Assembly: GCA_016706405.1 (NCBI GenBank)
Contig: JADJJT010000003.1
Span: 844,501-908,500, forward strand
DNA length: 64,000 nucleotides
DNA from: Sphingobacteriales bacterium
Lineage (GTDB): Bacteria; Bacteroidota; Bacteroidia; Chitinophagales; UBA2359
Reading direction: 5' to 3'
In this document: positions 37,851 to 47,700 of the stretch, piece after piece
Layout: every line of letters starts with the position of its first letter
How positions within the stretch are numbered: the stretch's first letter is position 1
The notes under the pieces: model-generated
Seen by the model: only the letters and a program-made list of their open reading frames with translations
What the model was told of the DNA's origin: nothing
The model's database searches: none
Position numbers and translations under genes: made by a program

Positions 37851-38883
37851 ACTGCCGTAGTGCAAAGCTTAGCCACTTGTGCAGGCACACCAAATACCGC
37901 AGCGTTTGAAGCAATACCCCCGCCGGCGCAACGATTTACTGGTACGATATTAACAACCAAGAAGTTGCAACCGGCAACACCTATGTGCCAACCGTAGCCG
38001 GCACTTATACCGCTATTGCCAAAGCCAACTGCGACAGCCAACCAATTACCTTCACTTTAACCGAAATACCGCTGCCGGAGGCTGCCATAATCTTGTCGCA
38101 ACCAACGATTTGTGTAGGCGAAACGGCTACTATTACCGCCGACGGCATCAGCCCGACCGCCACTTATAATTGGGATGCAGGTAGTTTAGGCGTTTTTACA
38201 GGCACAGGCCCTCACGATCTTACGCCTAATAACGTTGGAAACTACCCCATTAGTCTAACCGTTACTGATAATGGTTGTACGGCAAAAGCTAATTTGAGCT
38301 TAGATGCTGGTACCGTTAGTATTAAAACCATTGCCGATACCAGTATTTACAAAGGCGAAAGCTTGGAATTGATAACTGAGGCAACTGGTGCTGGTTTAAG
38401 TTTTAGTTGGGATGACCCACTTGGATTTATTTTAGATTTATTTGCACAAAGTCCAACCATTAAGCCTACACAATCGGGCAATTATATAGTTACGGCGACT
38501 GACGAAAACGGCTGCGAAGCCACAGATGAAGTTTTTGTAACTGTATTACCACCCAACGATGTAATTGTTCCGAATGCTTTTAGCCCCAATAATGATGGCA
38601 CAAACGATATATTCACTGTTAAAGGTGCTAATATTGCCAGTGTTGATATGGTTGTTTACGACCGCTGGGGTATTTTAGTGTTTGATATGACCAATTTATT
38701 ACCCGGCGATGGTTGGAATGGCCAGCATAACAATAAAATTTGTGAAGTAGGTACTTATGTGTTTCATGCAAAAGTTACCTATATTGATGGTAAAACGAAA
38801 GATGTGAACGGCAATATTACCTTATTGCGTTAGTATAAACTAATTAGTTAGGCCTCGCTTGTTTCGCCTAATGTGTAGTTTTT

Positions 38884-38923
38884 AAATAGTCCGGATATTT
38901 GCAAATAAATATCCGGACTATTT
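38884..38923 (+). terminator. Strong terminator after the giant surface gene
   Basis: A perfect 17 bp stem (38884-38900 with 38907-38923) and a 6-base loop; T-rich at its right end. Each arm holds a TCCGGA palindrome. It lies between the convergent giant gene and mutS2; the T-run favours the plus direction. Confidence 0.85.
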
Positions 38924-38947
38924 TTTTGTTCTGTACATGTTTTTAGG

Positions 38948-41350
38948 TTATCCTAATTCTATCACACTTACCCCCGAGCCACCATATTGCGGTTCTTCGT
39001 CGCTGATAGACTTGACCGCACTGTATTTACGGGCAATTTCACGGATAGATTGCCTCAAGATACCCGTGCCCAAGCCATGAATAATTTTCAGTTCGTGAAC
39101 ATTATACAACAAAGCTTTATCAATTAGGCTTTCTACCAGTTCAAGGGCTTCGTCTCGGCGCATACCGCGCACATCTATATTGCCATTAAACTCGCTGCGA
39201 GCATAAAGGGTGTTTTCAATTCTAATTCCGGATTGTTTTTTAGGTGGAGCTGCTTCAACAACTATTAGTTCTCTTGCCTTAATTTTGGTTCTAAGACTAC
39301 CGAACTCAACAACAGCCAAGTCTTTACGAAGCTCAACCACTTGGCCAATTTCGGTGCCGGTGCGCAATCGTGCAAAACAGTTTACGGAAACAGGTGCTGT
39401 ACTATCGCGGTAATAAATATCGTCTTTAAGGTATTCTATGGTTTCGTTCATCCGGGATTTATCTTGTTCAATTTCAGTTTTAATTTTCCGGATAGTTTGT
39501 TTTTCGGCGTTATTCTCTTTCAATTCGCGCATTAATTGTTCAAATTTCCGGTTGGTTACCGTCAATTGTTCCAAGGCTTGCTGTTCCGTTTCTAACAGAA
39601 TTTTCTTTTTTCTTTTATCTAAATCGTTAAACAAGGCATTGTATTCGGTTAAAAGTGCTTCGTAGCGAGCTTCTTTTTCGGCGGCAGCTTGTTCGCGTTC
39701 TACAGCCTGTTGCTTTTCGGCACGCAGCGAGTTAAGCAGTTCGTCAAACTCTTTGTAATTGGTATCAACCTTAGTTTTGGCAGTATTTATAATAGCTGTA
39801 TTTAGCTGGCTTTTTTGTGCCAATTCAAAGGCATAGCTGCTGCCTGGTCGGCCAATTTCTAAGCGATACAAAGGCGATAGGGTGCGAAAATCGAAAGCCA
39901 TACTGCCGTTAAACACCCCGTTTGATTTGCTGGCGAAAACCTTCAAATTAGCATAGTGCGTAGTAATAATGCCGTAGCAAAATTTCCGGATTAGGTGTTC
40001 GAGGATAGCCTCGGCAATAGCACCGCCCAACATAGGGTCAGTTCCGGCACCAAACTCGTCAATTAGCAATAAGGTTTTGTTGTTAGCAAATTCGGTGAAA
40101 TAGCGCATATTGCGCAGGTGCGAGCTATAGGTGCTTAGGTCGTTTTCAATAGATTGTTCATCGCCAATATCCACAAAAAAATTACTAAAGACAGACATGA
40201 TTGAATTATCGGCAACCGGCACCAGTAACCCTGCCTGAAACATTAATTGCAGTAAACCCACTGTTTTTAACAACACCGATTTACCACCCGCATTAGGGCC
40301 GCTGACAACCAAAATGCGTTCGGCCAACGAAAAATGTAAGTTTAGCGGAATAGTTTTTTTGCCTTGGGCTTTGTTGCGCAACAGCAAAAGCGGGTGGCAG
40401 GCGGCAAAAAGTTCTACACTTTTATCTTCCGAAATGCGGGGCATGTGGGCGTTAATGTCCCAGGCAAGCATAGCTTTGGCACGTATAAAATCGAGGTGCG
40501 CCATTAAGCGTTGGTGTCGTTTTATTTGTTCGGCGTGCGGTCGTATTTTGGCGGTTAACGTTTGTAAAATCCGGTAAATTTCGCGTTTTTCGGCCAGTTG
40601 TAACTCTACTAATTCATTGTTCATGTGCAGGGTTTCATCGGGTTCAATAAACAAGGTATTACCTGTACCCGACTCGTCGTGAACTATACCGCGAATTTTG
40701 CGCTTGTTTTCAACGGCTACAGCTACTACCCGGCGGCCATTGCGAATGGTTTCGTAGGGGTCTTTAAGCCAGCCATTGTTTTTAAATTCGGCTAAAAGGG
40801 CTACAAATTTTCTGTCAATGTTTTGATAGCAGGCGTTCATGTTTTTCCGGATACTAATTAAACCCGGCGAGGCATCGTTTCTAACACGCCCCTCGTCAGT
40901 TAAAATATTCTTAAAATCATTGAGCAAATGGTTTGGTACTTCAACATTTTTAAGTAATTGTGCCAAATTGGGGTATTTTTCGCGTTTTTCGCTGCCTTCT
41001 TTGCCAAAATAATGCATCAATGCCATTATGCCCACGCAAGCTTTATACACCCTAAACGCTTGTTGTTCATTTAAAACAGCATTTTCTATTTGTATTAATT
41101 TTAATTCTTCGTTGAGGTCAAAATAATACTCTATCGGAAACGGTTGTTCTTCGTTGAAGAGTAATTGTTTTAATTCATTGGTTTGTAAAAGTCGTTTTTG
41201 AATTTCGTTTGTATCGGTTAATATTTGTATTTTTTCGACTTCAGCTTTGCCCAAGGGGCTTAAACATTTTCCGGATAAAAGGGATAATATTTTATCAAAT
41301 TCTAATTTTTGGTATAATTCTTTGGGGTATAAATCAACAGTTGTGTTCAT
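38948..41350 (-). CDS. mutS2: MutS2-type ATPase/endonuclease with Smr domain
   Basis: An 800 aa MutS-related protein without the mismatch-binding N-terminus. The first 300 residues are the lever/clamp (FDKILSLLSGKCLSPLGKAE, EVPNHLLNDFKNILTDEGRV, RVVAVAVENKRKIRGIVHDE). The ATPase has Walker A VVSGPNAGGKSVLLKTVGLL, LSTYSSHLRNM, LLIDEFGAGTDPMLGGAIAE and TTHYANLKVFA. A long coiled coil follows (about 530-640). The C-terminal Smr nuclease-like domain has DVRGMRRDEALELVESLI and IIHGLGTGILRQSI. Members resolve recombination or rescue collided ribosomes, depending on species. It starts 21 bp after dciA and is likely in the purH-dciA-mutS2 transcript. Confidence 0.93.
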   Translation of the reverse strand: MNTTVDLYPKELYQKLEFDKILSLLSGKCLSPLGKAEVEKIQILTDTNEIQKRLLQTNELKQLLFNEEQPFPIEYYFDLNEELKLIQIENAVLNEQQAFRVYKACVGIMALMHYFGKEGSEKREKYPNLAQLLKNVEVPNHLLNDFKNILTDEGRVRNDASPGLISIRKNMNACYQNIDRKFVALLAEFKNNGWLKDPYETIRNGRRVVAVAVENKRKIRGIVHDESGTGNTLFIEPDETLHMNNELVELQLAEKREIYRILQTLTAKIRPHAEQIKRHQRLMAHLDFIRAKAMLAWDINAHMPRISEDKSVELFAACHPLLLLRNKAQGKKTIPLNLHFSLAERILVVSGPNAGGKSVLLKTVGLLQLMFQAGLLVPVADNSIMSVFSNFFVDIGDEQSIENDLSTYSSHLRNMRYFTEFANNKTLLLIDEFGAGTDPMLGGAIAEAILEHLIRKFCYGIITTHYANLKVFASKSNGVFNGSMAFDFRTLSPLYRLEIGRPGSSYAFELAQKSQLNTAIINTAKTKVDTNYKEFDELLNSLRAEKQQAVEREQAAAEKEARYEALLTEYNALFNDLDKRKKKILLETEQQALEQLTVTNRKFEQLMRELKENNAEKQTIRKIKTEIEQDKSRMNETIEYLKDDIYYRDSTAPVSVNCFARLRTGTEIGQVVELRKDLAVVEFGSLRTKIKARELIVVEAAPPKKQSGIRIENTLYARSEFNGNIDVRGMRRDEALELVESLIDKALLYNVHELKIIHGLGTGILRQSIREIARKYSAVKSISDEEPQYGGSGVSVIELG

Positions 41351-41371
41351 TTTTTAATAACGGGGTGTTTT

Positions 41372-41656
41372 TTAATTTAATACAATTTTTTCGACGTAGT
41401 TTTCGCCTAATTCCTGATTTATAAGTTGGCAGAGGTGCTCGCGCTGCATGTACAATTCATTCCGGATGGGTGCGCTATCAACTTCAATATACAAAGTAGT
41501 ATCCTTTAACTGCAATTTTGTGGTATGAATGGCAATTATGCGTCCTACAATTTTTTGCCAGTTTGCTTTAATTTGGGCAGCTTTTAATTGATGGGTTGCT
41601 CCGTGATTTTTAATAATTTGGCCAAAAATTTCTTTTAAGGTGCGCTCGTTCGACAT
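41372..41656 (-). CDS. DciA-like DUF721 protein
   Basis: A 94 aa protein matching the DUF721 family: TLKEIFGQIIKNHGATHQL, then W-Q-K-I-V-G-R-I-I-A-x-H-T, then L-Y-I-E-V-D-S-A-P-I-R-N-E-L and a final I-N-x-E-L-G-E-N-Y-V-E-K-I. The family includes DciA, the predicted ancestral loader of replicative helicase DnaB in bacteria that lack DnaC/DnaI. Bacteroidota versions are short, about 95 aa, as here. It lies between purH and mutS2 with short gaps. Confidence 0.85.
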   Translation of the reverse strand: MSNERTLKEIFGQIIKNHGATHQLKAAQIKANWQKIVGRIIAIHTTKLQLKDTTLYIEVDSAPIRNELYMQREHLCQLINQELGENYVEKIVLN

Positions 41657-41732
41657 AGTGGTTGTAATAATTTATTAAAAAACTGAATATACAATAACGA
41701 TTGGTTGCTTGTTGCAAATCATTAACGCTATT

Positions 41733-43382
41733 TTAATGCTTAAAGTGCCTAATTCCACTAAACAACATAGTAATTCCCAGCTCGTTACATTTTTCAATGA
41801 CGGCTTGGTCGCGAATAGAGCCGCCGGGCTGCACAATGGTTTTAATATGATGGCTTGCTGCCAATTCAACATTATCCGGAAAAGGGAAAAATGCATCAGA
41901 AACTAAAACAGTATCATTTAATTGGGCATCTACAAAGGCTGTACTATCATTTGTCGTCTTTTCACTTGAAACAGTTAGCTCGTAAATCAGGTTTTGCCTA
42001 CATTTATCAAGGGCTAATTTGGTAGCAACTAAACGGTTAGGTTGGCCAGCGCCCATACCCAACAATTGAAGCCCTGTTGAGGTGCGGCGTACAATGGCAA
42101 TGGCATTTGATTTTAAATGCGTTACTGCATTAATACCAAATTGAATTAGTTGGTAGTCGTTGGCATTATTGGTTGAGTTTTGGAGGTTGGTAACTATTTT
42201 TAGCTCGGTAAAAAATTGAGTATCGGGCGTTTGTTGTAACAGACCGCCTTCAACAAATCGGTAATCGGGGGTTGTAGCGATTTGGTTTATATGTGGGTAA
42301 GCTACTAAGCGAAGATCTTTGTGTTGTTGTAAATATTGAATTGCCTCGGGGGTAAAATTAGGTGCTACCACCACTTCAATAAATTTTCGTTGGCTGCGGT
42401 TTGGATGGTCGAGGGCAAAAAATTGGGCTGTTGCCAAATTGACAGTACAATTAAAGCCAATAATACCGCCAAATGCCGATACTGGGTCGCCTTGCCAAGC
42501 CAGTTCCAGAGCCTGCGGGGGGGTAGCTGCCTGTGCTAAACCGCAGGGGTTATTGTGTTTTACAACCGAGCAGGCAGGCAACTGGGTGGGTAAAAATCGA
42601 ATAGCAGTTATAGCGGCTTGTATATCTAACAGGTTGTTGTATGATATTTCTTTGCCGTGCAATATTTTCATATCGGCGAGCGAGGATATTGCGTTGCGCA
42701 TCCGGAAAAAAGTAGCTGGCTGGTGGCTATTCTCTCCGTAACGCAAGGGTTTAGCCTCGTCAAAAGCCAAACGCAAGCTGGGTTGGTTGGCTTGGGCATC
42801 AAAAACGGTTGCAATAGCCGAGTCGTAGTCGGCGGTATGATTAAACGCGCTTCGCATCAGGTTAAAACGGGTTTGGTAACTAAGTGCACCATTGTTTTCC
42901 TGTAGTTCTAAAATTATAGCTTGGTAATCGCTGGGTTTAGTAAGTACGGCCACATATTTAAAGTTTTTAGCGGCTGCACGTACCATTGTTGGTCCTCCGA
43001 TATCAATATTTTCGATTAAAATGTCAAAATCAGCGCCGGCCTGGTGTTGTTTTTCAAAAGGGTATAAATTACAAACCACCAAATCAATAGGTGTAATATT
43101 GAGTTGGGCAGCTTCGGCAGCATCGCGGTGGCGGTCGAATAGCAAGGCCGAGCCGATGGCAAAAGATATGGTTTTCATTCGGCCACCAAATGCTTCGGGG
43201 TTGCCGGTAATTTGGCTAATATCGGTATAGGGTATATTGGCGGCTTGCAAGGTTTTGCCGGTGCCGCCCGTTGAAATTATTTCGCAGCCTTGCCGGTATA
43301 AGGTTTGCGCTAAGGGTATTAAATTTGTTTTGTCGGATACGCTTAATAAGGCGCGTTTTATTTGTAGTAGGTGGGCTGCCAT
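41733..43382 (-). CDS. purH: Bifunctional AICAR transformylase/IMP cyclohydrolase
   Basis: A 549 aa cytosolic enzyme for the last two steps to IMP. The N-terminal MGS-like cyclohydrolase domain has IKRALLSVSDKTNLIPLA, GCEIISTGGTGKTLQ, PEAFGGRMKTI and NIDIGGPTMVRAAAKN. The C-terminal transformylase has LRYGENSHQPATFFR, GKEISYNNLLDIQAA, the KHNNPCGLA catalytic stretch, and DAFFPFPDNVELAASHHIKT, ending in R-D-Q-A-V-I-E-K-C. It is about 30-40 residues longer than many bacterial versions through loop inserts in the second half. It heads the purH-dciA-mutS2 group (76 and 21 bp gaps). Confidence 0.95.
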   Translation of the reverse strand: MAAHLLQIKRALLSVSDKTNLIPLAQTLYRQGCEIISTGGTGKTLQAANIPYTDISQITGNPEAFGGRMKTISFAIGSALLFDRHRDAAEAAQLNITPIDLVVCNLYPFEKQHQAGADFDILIENIDIGGPTMVRAAAKNFKYVAVLTKPSDYQAIILELQENNGALSYQTRFNLMRSAFNHTADYDSAIATVFDAQANQPSLRLAFDEAKPLRYGENSHQPATFFRMRNAISSLADMKILHGKEISYNNLLDIQAAITAIRFLPTQLPACSVVKHNNPCGLAQAATPPQALELAWQGDPVSAFGGIIGFNCTVNLATAQFFALDHPNRSQRKFIEVVVAPNFTPEAIQYLQQHKDLRLVAYPHINQIATTPDYRFVEGGLLQQTPDTQFFTELKIVTNLQNSTNNANDYQLIQFGINAVTHLKSNAIAIVRRTSTGLQLLGMGAGQPNRLVATKLALDKCRQNLIYELTVSSEKTTNDSTAFVDAQLNDTVLVSDAFFPFPDNVELAASHHIKTIVQPGGSIRDQAVIEKCNELGITMLFSGIRHFKH

Positions 43383-43440
43383 GTAGGTAGAGGATTCAGC
43401 ATATTATTTAAAATATATCCGGATGCGTAAAACGCAACTA

Positions 43441-43448
43441 CAAAGTTA
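43441..43448 (-). promoter_or_regulatory. Candidate -7 element (TAACTTTG) for purH
   Basis: TAACTTTG on the minus strand, 58 bases before the purH ATG; no good TTG partner. Confidence 0.35.
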
Positions 43449-43490
43449 CGGCTAATTTATGGCATCTGAAGCGATTTTACCCAAGCACCG

Positions 43491-44738
43491 CTACGCTAAC
43501 AATGGTTTGTCTCGTTTAATAGTAAGCCATAATGCCGCCGAAACAGCTAACGATAGGGTTGCAATAGCGTAAACCAAGTGCATATCGCCAAAGTTTTTTA
43601 GGAGTTTTCCAAAAAATGCACTTACCAATATTTGTGGAATAACAACCGATAAATTAAAAATGCCCATATACCATCCGGTTTGGTTGGGATTAATTTTTTC
43701 GGTAACAATTGCAAACGGCAAACTTACTGTTGCGCCCCAGCCTATGCCAGCTATTAACATTCCGGCATATAAAGTGGTTGCACTCTGCCCGAAAAACCAA
43801 ATAAATGCATAGGCTAATGCCATTACGGCAATACAAATATTGTGCGTTTTTATACGACCTATTTTTTTGCTGATAGGTAAAAACACTAAATTGGGCAGTA
43901 AAAAAGCAACTGAGTTAAGTATTAAAAAGGCTATATCAATAGTGCGCCCCGATGCATCTTTGTTGCCATTGGTTATATATTGTTCAATATAGGCGTAAGT
44001 AAATACAAACATAGTTTGAATACCCAGCCAGGTAAAACCATGTGCGGCATATATTTTTACTAATTCGGTCTGATTGGCTTTGGTTGTTGTCAATAAATTA
44101 TCCGGATTAAGGTTGCTGTTTGGTTCTTCAGTGCTTAGGTATTTAGGCTCTTTAATAAACAAAACGGGCACGATTGAAAAAATCAGCACTAATATTATTC
44201 CCACATAAATAAGGTTGTATTTGCCCCATACTGCGCCAATAAAATAAGCCAAAACGCCAAAAAAGCCCGAAACTGTTTGCATAATAGTAAAACCTTTGGT
44301 GCGTTTTTCGCCCGGTGGGGTAACATCGGCAATTAGCGAGCGGGTGGGATTAAAGCTTACATTAATGGCTAAATCTAAGGTTAGGGCTACAATTAAGGCT
44401 GTTATTAATAAGCTGCCGCCACCAAAAAACTGCAAATTTGGCAAAAACCACAACATTAAAGCAGCCATAATACTGCCGGCAATAATATAGGGTCGGCGAC
44501 GGCTGCCCATAAACCAGGTGCTGTCGCTAATTTTGCCCACACCCAGCTGACCAATAATTCCGGCCAATGGCCCTGCCAGCCATATATAGCCTACTTGGTC
44601 AATTTCTAAATGGTATTGCGTGGACATTATCCAGCTTAGTGCCGAAATTTGCACGCTAAGCGCAAAACCCATTGCAGTGGCAGGGAAACTTAGCAGGGTA
44701 TAAAATGAGTTTGTAAGTTTTTTTTGGATGCTTAACAT
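43491..44738 (-). CDS. MFS sugar permease, SLC45/GPH-like (second copy)
   Basis: A 415 aa protein with about 12 membrane helices, paralogous to the one at 2255-3580. It has the same FALSVQISALSWIM region, LAGPLAGIIGQLGVGKISDS with TWFMGSRRRPYIIAGSIM, and later WYMGIFNLSVVIPQILVSA. It lacks about 25 residues relative to the first copy. The ATG is only 18 bp after the stop of the histidine kinase, so the two may be co-transcribed. That could link the kinase to sugar uptake, but this is inference. Confidence 0.8.
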   Translation of the reverse strand: MLSIQKKLTNSFYTLLSFPATAMGFALSVQISALSWIMSTQYHLEIDQVGYIWLAGPLAGIIGQLGVGKISDSTWFMGSRRRPYIIAGSIMAALMLWFLPNLQFFGGGSLLITALIVALTLDLAINVSFNPTRSLIADVTPPGEKRTKGFTIMQTVSGFFGVLAYFIGAVWGKYNLIYVGIILVLIFSIVPVLFIKEPKYLSTEEPNSNLNPDNLLTTTKANQTELVKIYAAHGFTWLGIQTMFVFTYAYIEQYITNGNKDASGRTIDIAFLILNSVAFLLPNLVFLPISKKIGRIKTHNICIAVMALAYAFIWFFGQSATTLYAGMLIAGIGWGATVSLPFAIVTEKINPNQTGWYMGIFNLSVVIPQILVSAFFGKLLKNFGDMHLVYAIATLSLAVSAALWLTIKRDKPLLA

Positions 44739-44756
44739 AAGCCGACAATAGTTTAT

Positions 44757-47700
44757 TTACGTTTCTGATGATTTGGGTTGGGTTGGTTCACCTTGTTTAA
44801 ATAATGGCAATTTTACGTAAAACGTAGAGCCAATGCCCATGGTTGAATTGAGCCAAATTTGCCCACCTGCTTCTTGTATCATATTTTTTGCCATAGAAAG
44901 TCCAATACCCATGCCCGAGCTTTTGGTGGTAAAATTTGGTAAAAATACTTTTTCTTTTTGCTCTTCGGGGATGCCTACGCCATTATCATTTACAGATACG
45001 AGGGCAAACTCGTTATTTTCGGTTGTTTCCAATAAAATATTTACCTCTCCTTTTCGGTCGTTAGGGATTGCCTGTATTGCATTTTTTATCAAATTATTAA
45101 ATACACGCAGCAGTTGTTGTCTGTCGGCATAAACTGTAAGTGGCTCATCCGGAAGTTTTTTGGTTAGTGAAATAGTTTGGTTAACCTCAAAAACATCTAA
45201 TCCGGTAGTTAATAACTCGTTTAAGTTAAGTTTTTCGTTAATTGGTGCGGGCATTTTGGCAAAAGACGAAAACTCGGAGGCGATGTGGGCAAGTAAATCA
45301 ATTTGCTCTATTAAAGTATTTGTTACGCGGCTTGCAAGTTGGTTTACATCTTGCCGTTTTTCGACAATAGCTTTTTGCAGGTGTTGTATGCTTAGTTTCA
45401 TGGGGGTTAGCGGGTTTTTAATTTCGTGGGCTACCTGTTTGGCAAAGTCTTGCCAGGCATTTATACGTTCGGCATCTTGCAAACGTTGGACGCTGTCCTC
45501 CAACAAATCAATGGTACGATTATATTGGTCAACTAAGCTGCCAATTTCATCTTTCCGGTTATAAATTAGTTTTTCGTTGCGCTGCCCCAAGCGCAATTGG
45601 TCTAACTTATCTCGAATCATATTAATAGGATTAGTAATGGAGCGGGCGAGGGCTATGGCTATGGTAGCACTAAGCACCAAGAGTACAACAAAAAAGTTAA
45701 CGATGGCCACAAAAAAATTGACTTTTTGGGTGCGTAGGGCTTCGTTTTGTTCAAAATAGGGTAAATGCGCATAAGCCATGGCATTACCTTCGCGGTTTTT
45801 TATGGGCAAGTAGGCTGCCAAATAATTAAGTTCGCCAATTTTTTCGTTTAGGGTAAGTTGGTTGCGCTGGTTGCGTTTCATTTCAAGGTAGGCTTCGGGT
45901 TGCATCCGGTTAGAAACCAGGCCTTCTTCAAACAATATAGGTACAGAGCTTTGAATTAACATGCCCAATGTATCATATAAATTAATATCGTGGCCATGTA
46001 TGGCGGCCAACTCGGTTAAAGTACGTTGCAGGGCTGTTGGGTTATTTAATAATCCTTGCGGTAAAGATGTATTGTTGCCATAATTTGATTCTGTCTCCAA
46101 AAAATCGGTTGTCGAATCTTTAAAATTCTCTTCTTCATTTTCTTCTTGAAGTTCTGCGTTGCTTATCAGGTCGTTTTGCTGGCTCGATGGGTTTTCGGTT
46201 TCGTTGTTATAATTGTCAATATTTCGTTGCAAAGCATAAACCATATCTTTGCGTGTTTTGGCTAAATTTGTTTTGTGCTGATTTTCGATATTCCGGAAAA
46301 GATATAGGAGGGTAAATACGCCAATTACAAATAATACTAATAATAAAAGGCCAATCAAATAAGTATTTATCCGGAAGTTAATAGTGGAAATTATATCGCG
46401 AAAAACGCTAAATTTAAAAGCAACTGGCTGCGTGGTGGCCAAATAGCTTGAAAACGAATGCAACATACTGAAGATACCTAACCCACAAAACAAATATGCA
46501 AATAATACAATAAAGTTAAGCCATACATTTTGATTAATTGTAACTATTACCGTTTTGCTTGCCGATTGGTGCGTAATTAAGTGCGAATAATTAAGGGTAT
46601 TGTAGTAATATTTTTCGTTAATATAGTGTGCATTGTCTTTGTTTTCGCTACTTGCATTGAGGTTGTTGGTAATGGGTAAAAACTGATTGCTCAATTTGTA
46701 TTCATAAGGAAACGAGCCGTCGTAGGTGCTTAATAGTCCATTTCTATAAATTGCATAGCTATAAACGTCTGCTGTTTTGGTATTTCTTAAGGAGTCGGAA
46801 ATAAGTAGTTCGGGATAAACTTTTGATTTTGCATCCTGAATTTTAGACATTTCTATGATTAGGGAGCCTAATAATTTTTCGCCTTCGGGCATTTTTTCAT
46901 CGCCCCAAACCGGCAGTTTGGCAATATAGTCGTAGTTGCCGGTTTTGGGGTTAATAAGCTGAAAAAGAAACGTATTTTGGGTAGGGATGGCAAATTTATC
47001 TAATTTTTCTTCGTAACTCAGGTTTTGCCCTTCGGTTTGTTGGTCAATATTTATTCCGTTTTGAATTCTATATACATTAATTTTATATTGATTAAAATAG
47101 TCATTAAGGTAAATTTTCCGGATCCGGTCTTCTAACTCTTTGCGGGGCAACATAAAATGATTGCTAAAATAGTTCCGGATGATATTATCTTCGGCTATAA
47201 TTTTAATAGCTTGGCTTTGAAACAGCGATTCGGTAAGGGGGTCTTGTTCTCGAATAACCGTGCTTAAAAACTGCTCGCAATTGTTGTTTTCTAAATAATT
47301 AATATTATTCCAAACAACGCAAGTAACAAAAAAACTAATAAAACTTGAGAATATAATAGCCCGCATAATGCCCATTTCGGGCTTTTTTGTTTGAATAAAC
47401 AAGGGCGAAGACAATACATATAAAAACAACCAAGCAAGCGTTACACCAAAAAAAGTATAATCTAAAGAAACAAATGAATAGTATTTAAAAAACAACAAAA
47501 AAGAGAACGCGCCACCTATCAAAGTATATATTATTTTTTCGTGCCATGTTGTTTTTAATCCATCTGCCATTGTAAGCAACCACAGTGTAACAAGGGCAAA
47601 CGAGTAAATTAATAAAGAAAGCAATATAAAATTTAACAGTACCAGTACATTAAAGCTACCATATAAGTTTTGGGCAAAATATATATTTTCTTTGTTTATA

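Larger units (their letters stand above)
28088..38833 (+). pseudogene. Giant T9SS-secreted surface protein with PKD-like, SprB-type and A-B-C modules; four frameshifts
   Basis: From ATG 28088 (signal peptide KKTITLFAFLTVLTIFPFLTAFS) the frame is open to 36274. It continues in other frames as one protein to TAG at 38833, about 3,580 codons. Order: unique N-terminal part (to about 31.2 kb); three PKD/Ig-like repeats of about 78 residues (31.2-31.9 kb); an SprB-type repeat (ATCNGANDGSITINVIGGKA, 32.4-32.6 kb); five A-B-C blocks (33.1-37.85 kb); and a final type B sorting domain (VPNAFSPNNDGTNDIF, VYDRWGILVF, last residues NITLLR). One-base changes needed: about 36270 (one base too many), about 36732 (CCC for CC), about 37163 (one C short), about 37911 (one A short). 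It resembles SprB-class adhesins that are moved along the cell in gliding. If the frameshifts are real, the product ends near residue 2,730 without its sorting signal and would not reach the surface. Confidence 0.8.

Noticed and set aside
36354..37997. Three separate genes after 36274
   Set aside because: The successive frames continue the same A-B-C modules mid-domain, with no signal peptides or promoters, so they are pieces of one frame-disrupted gene.
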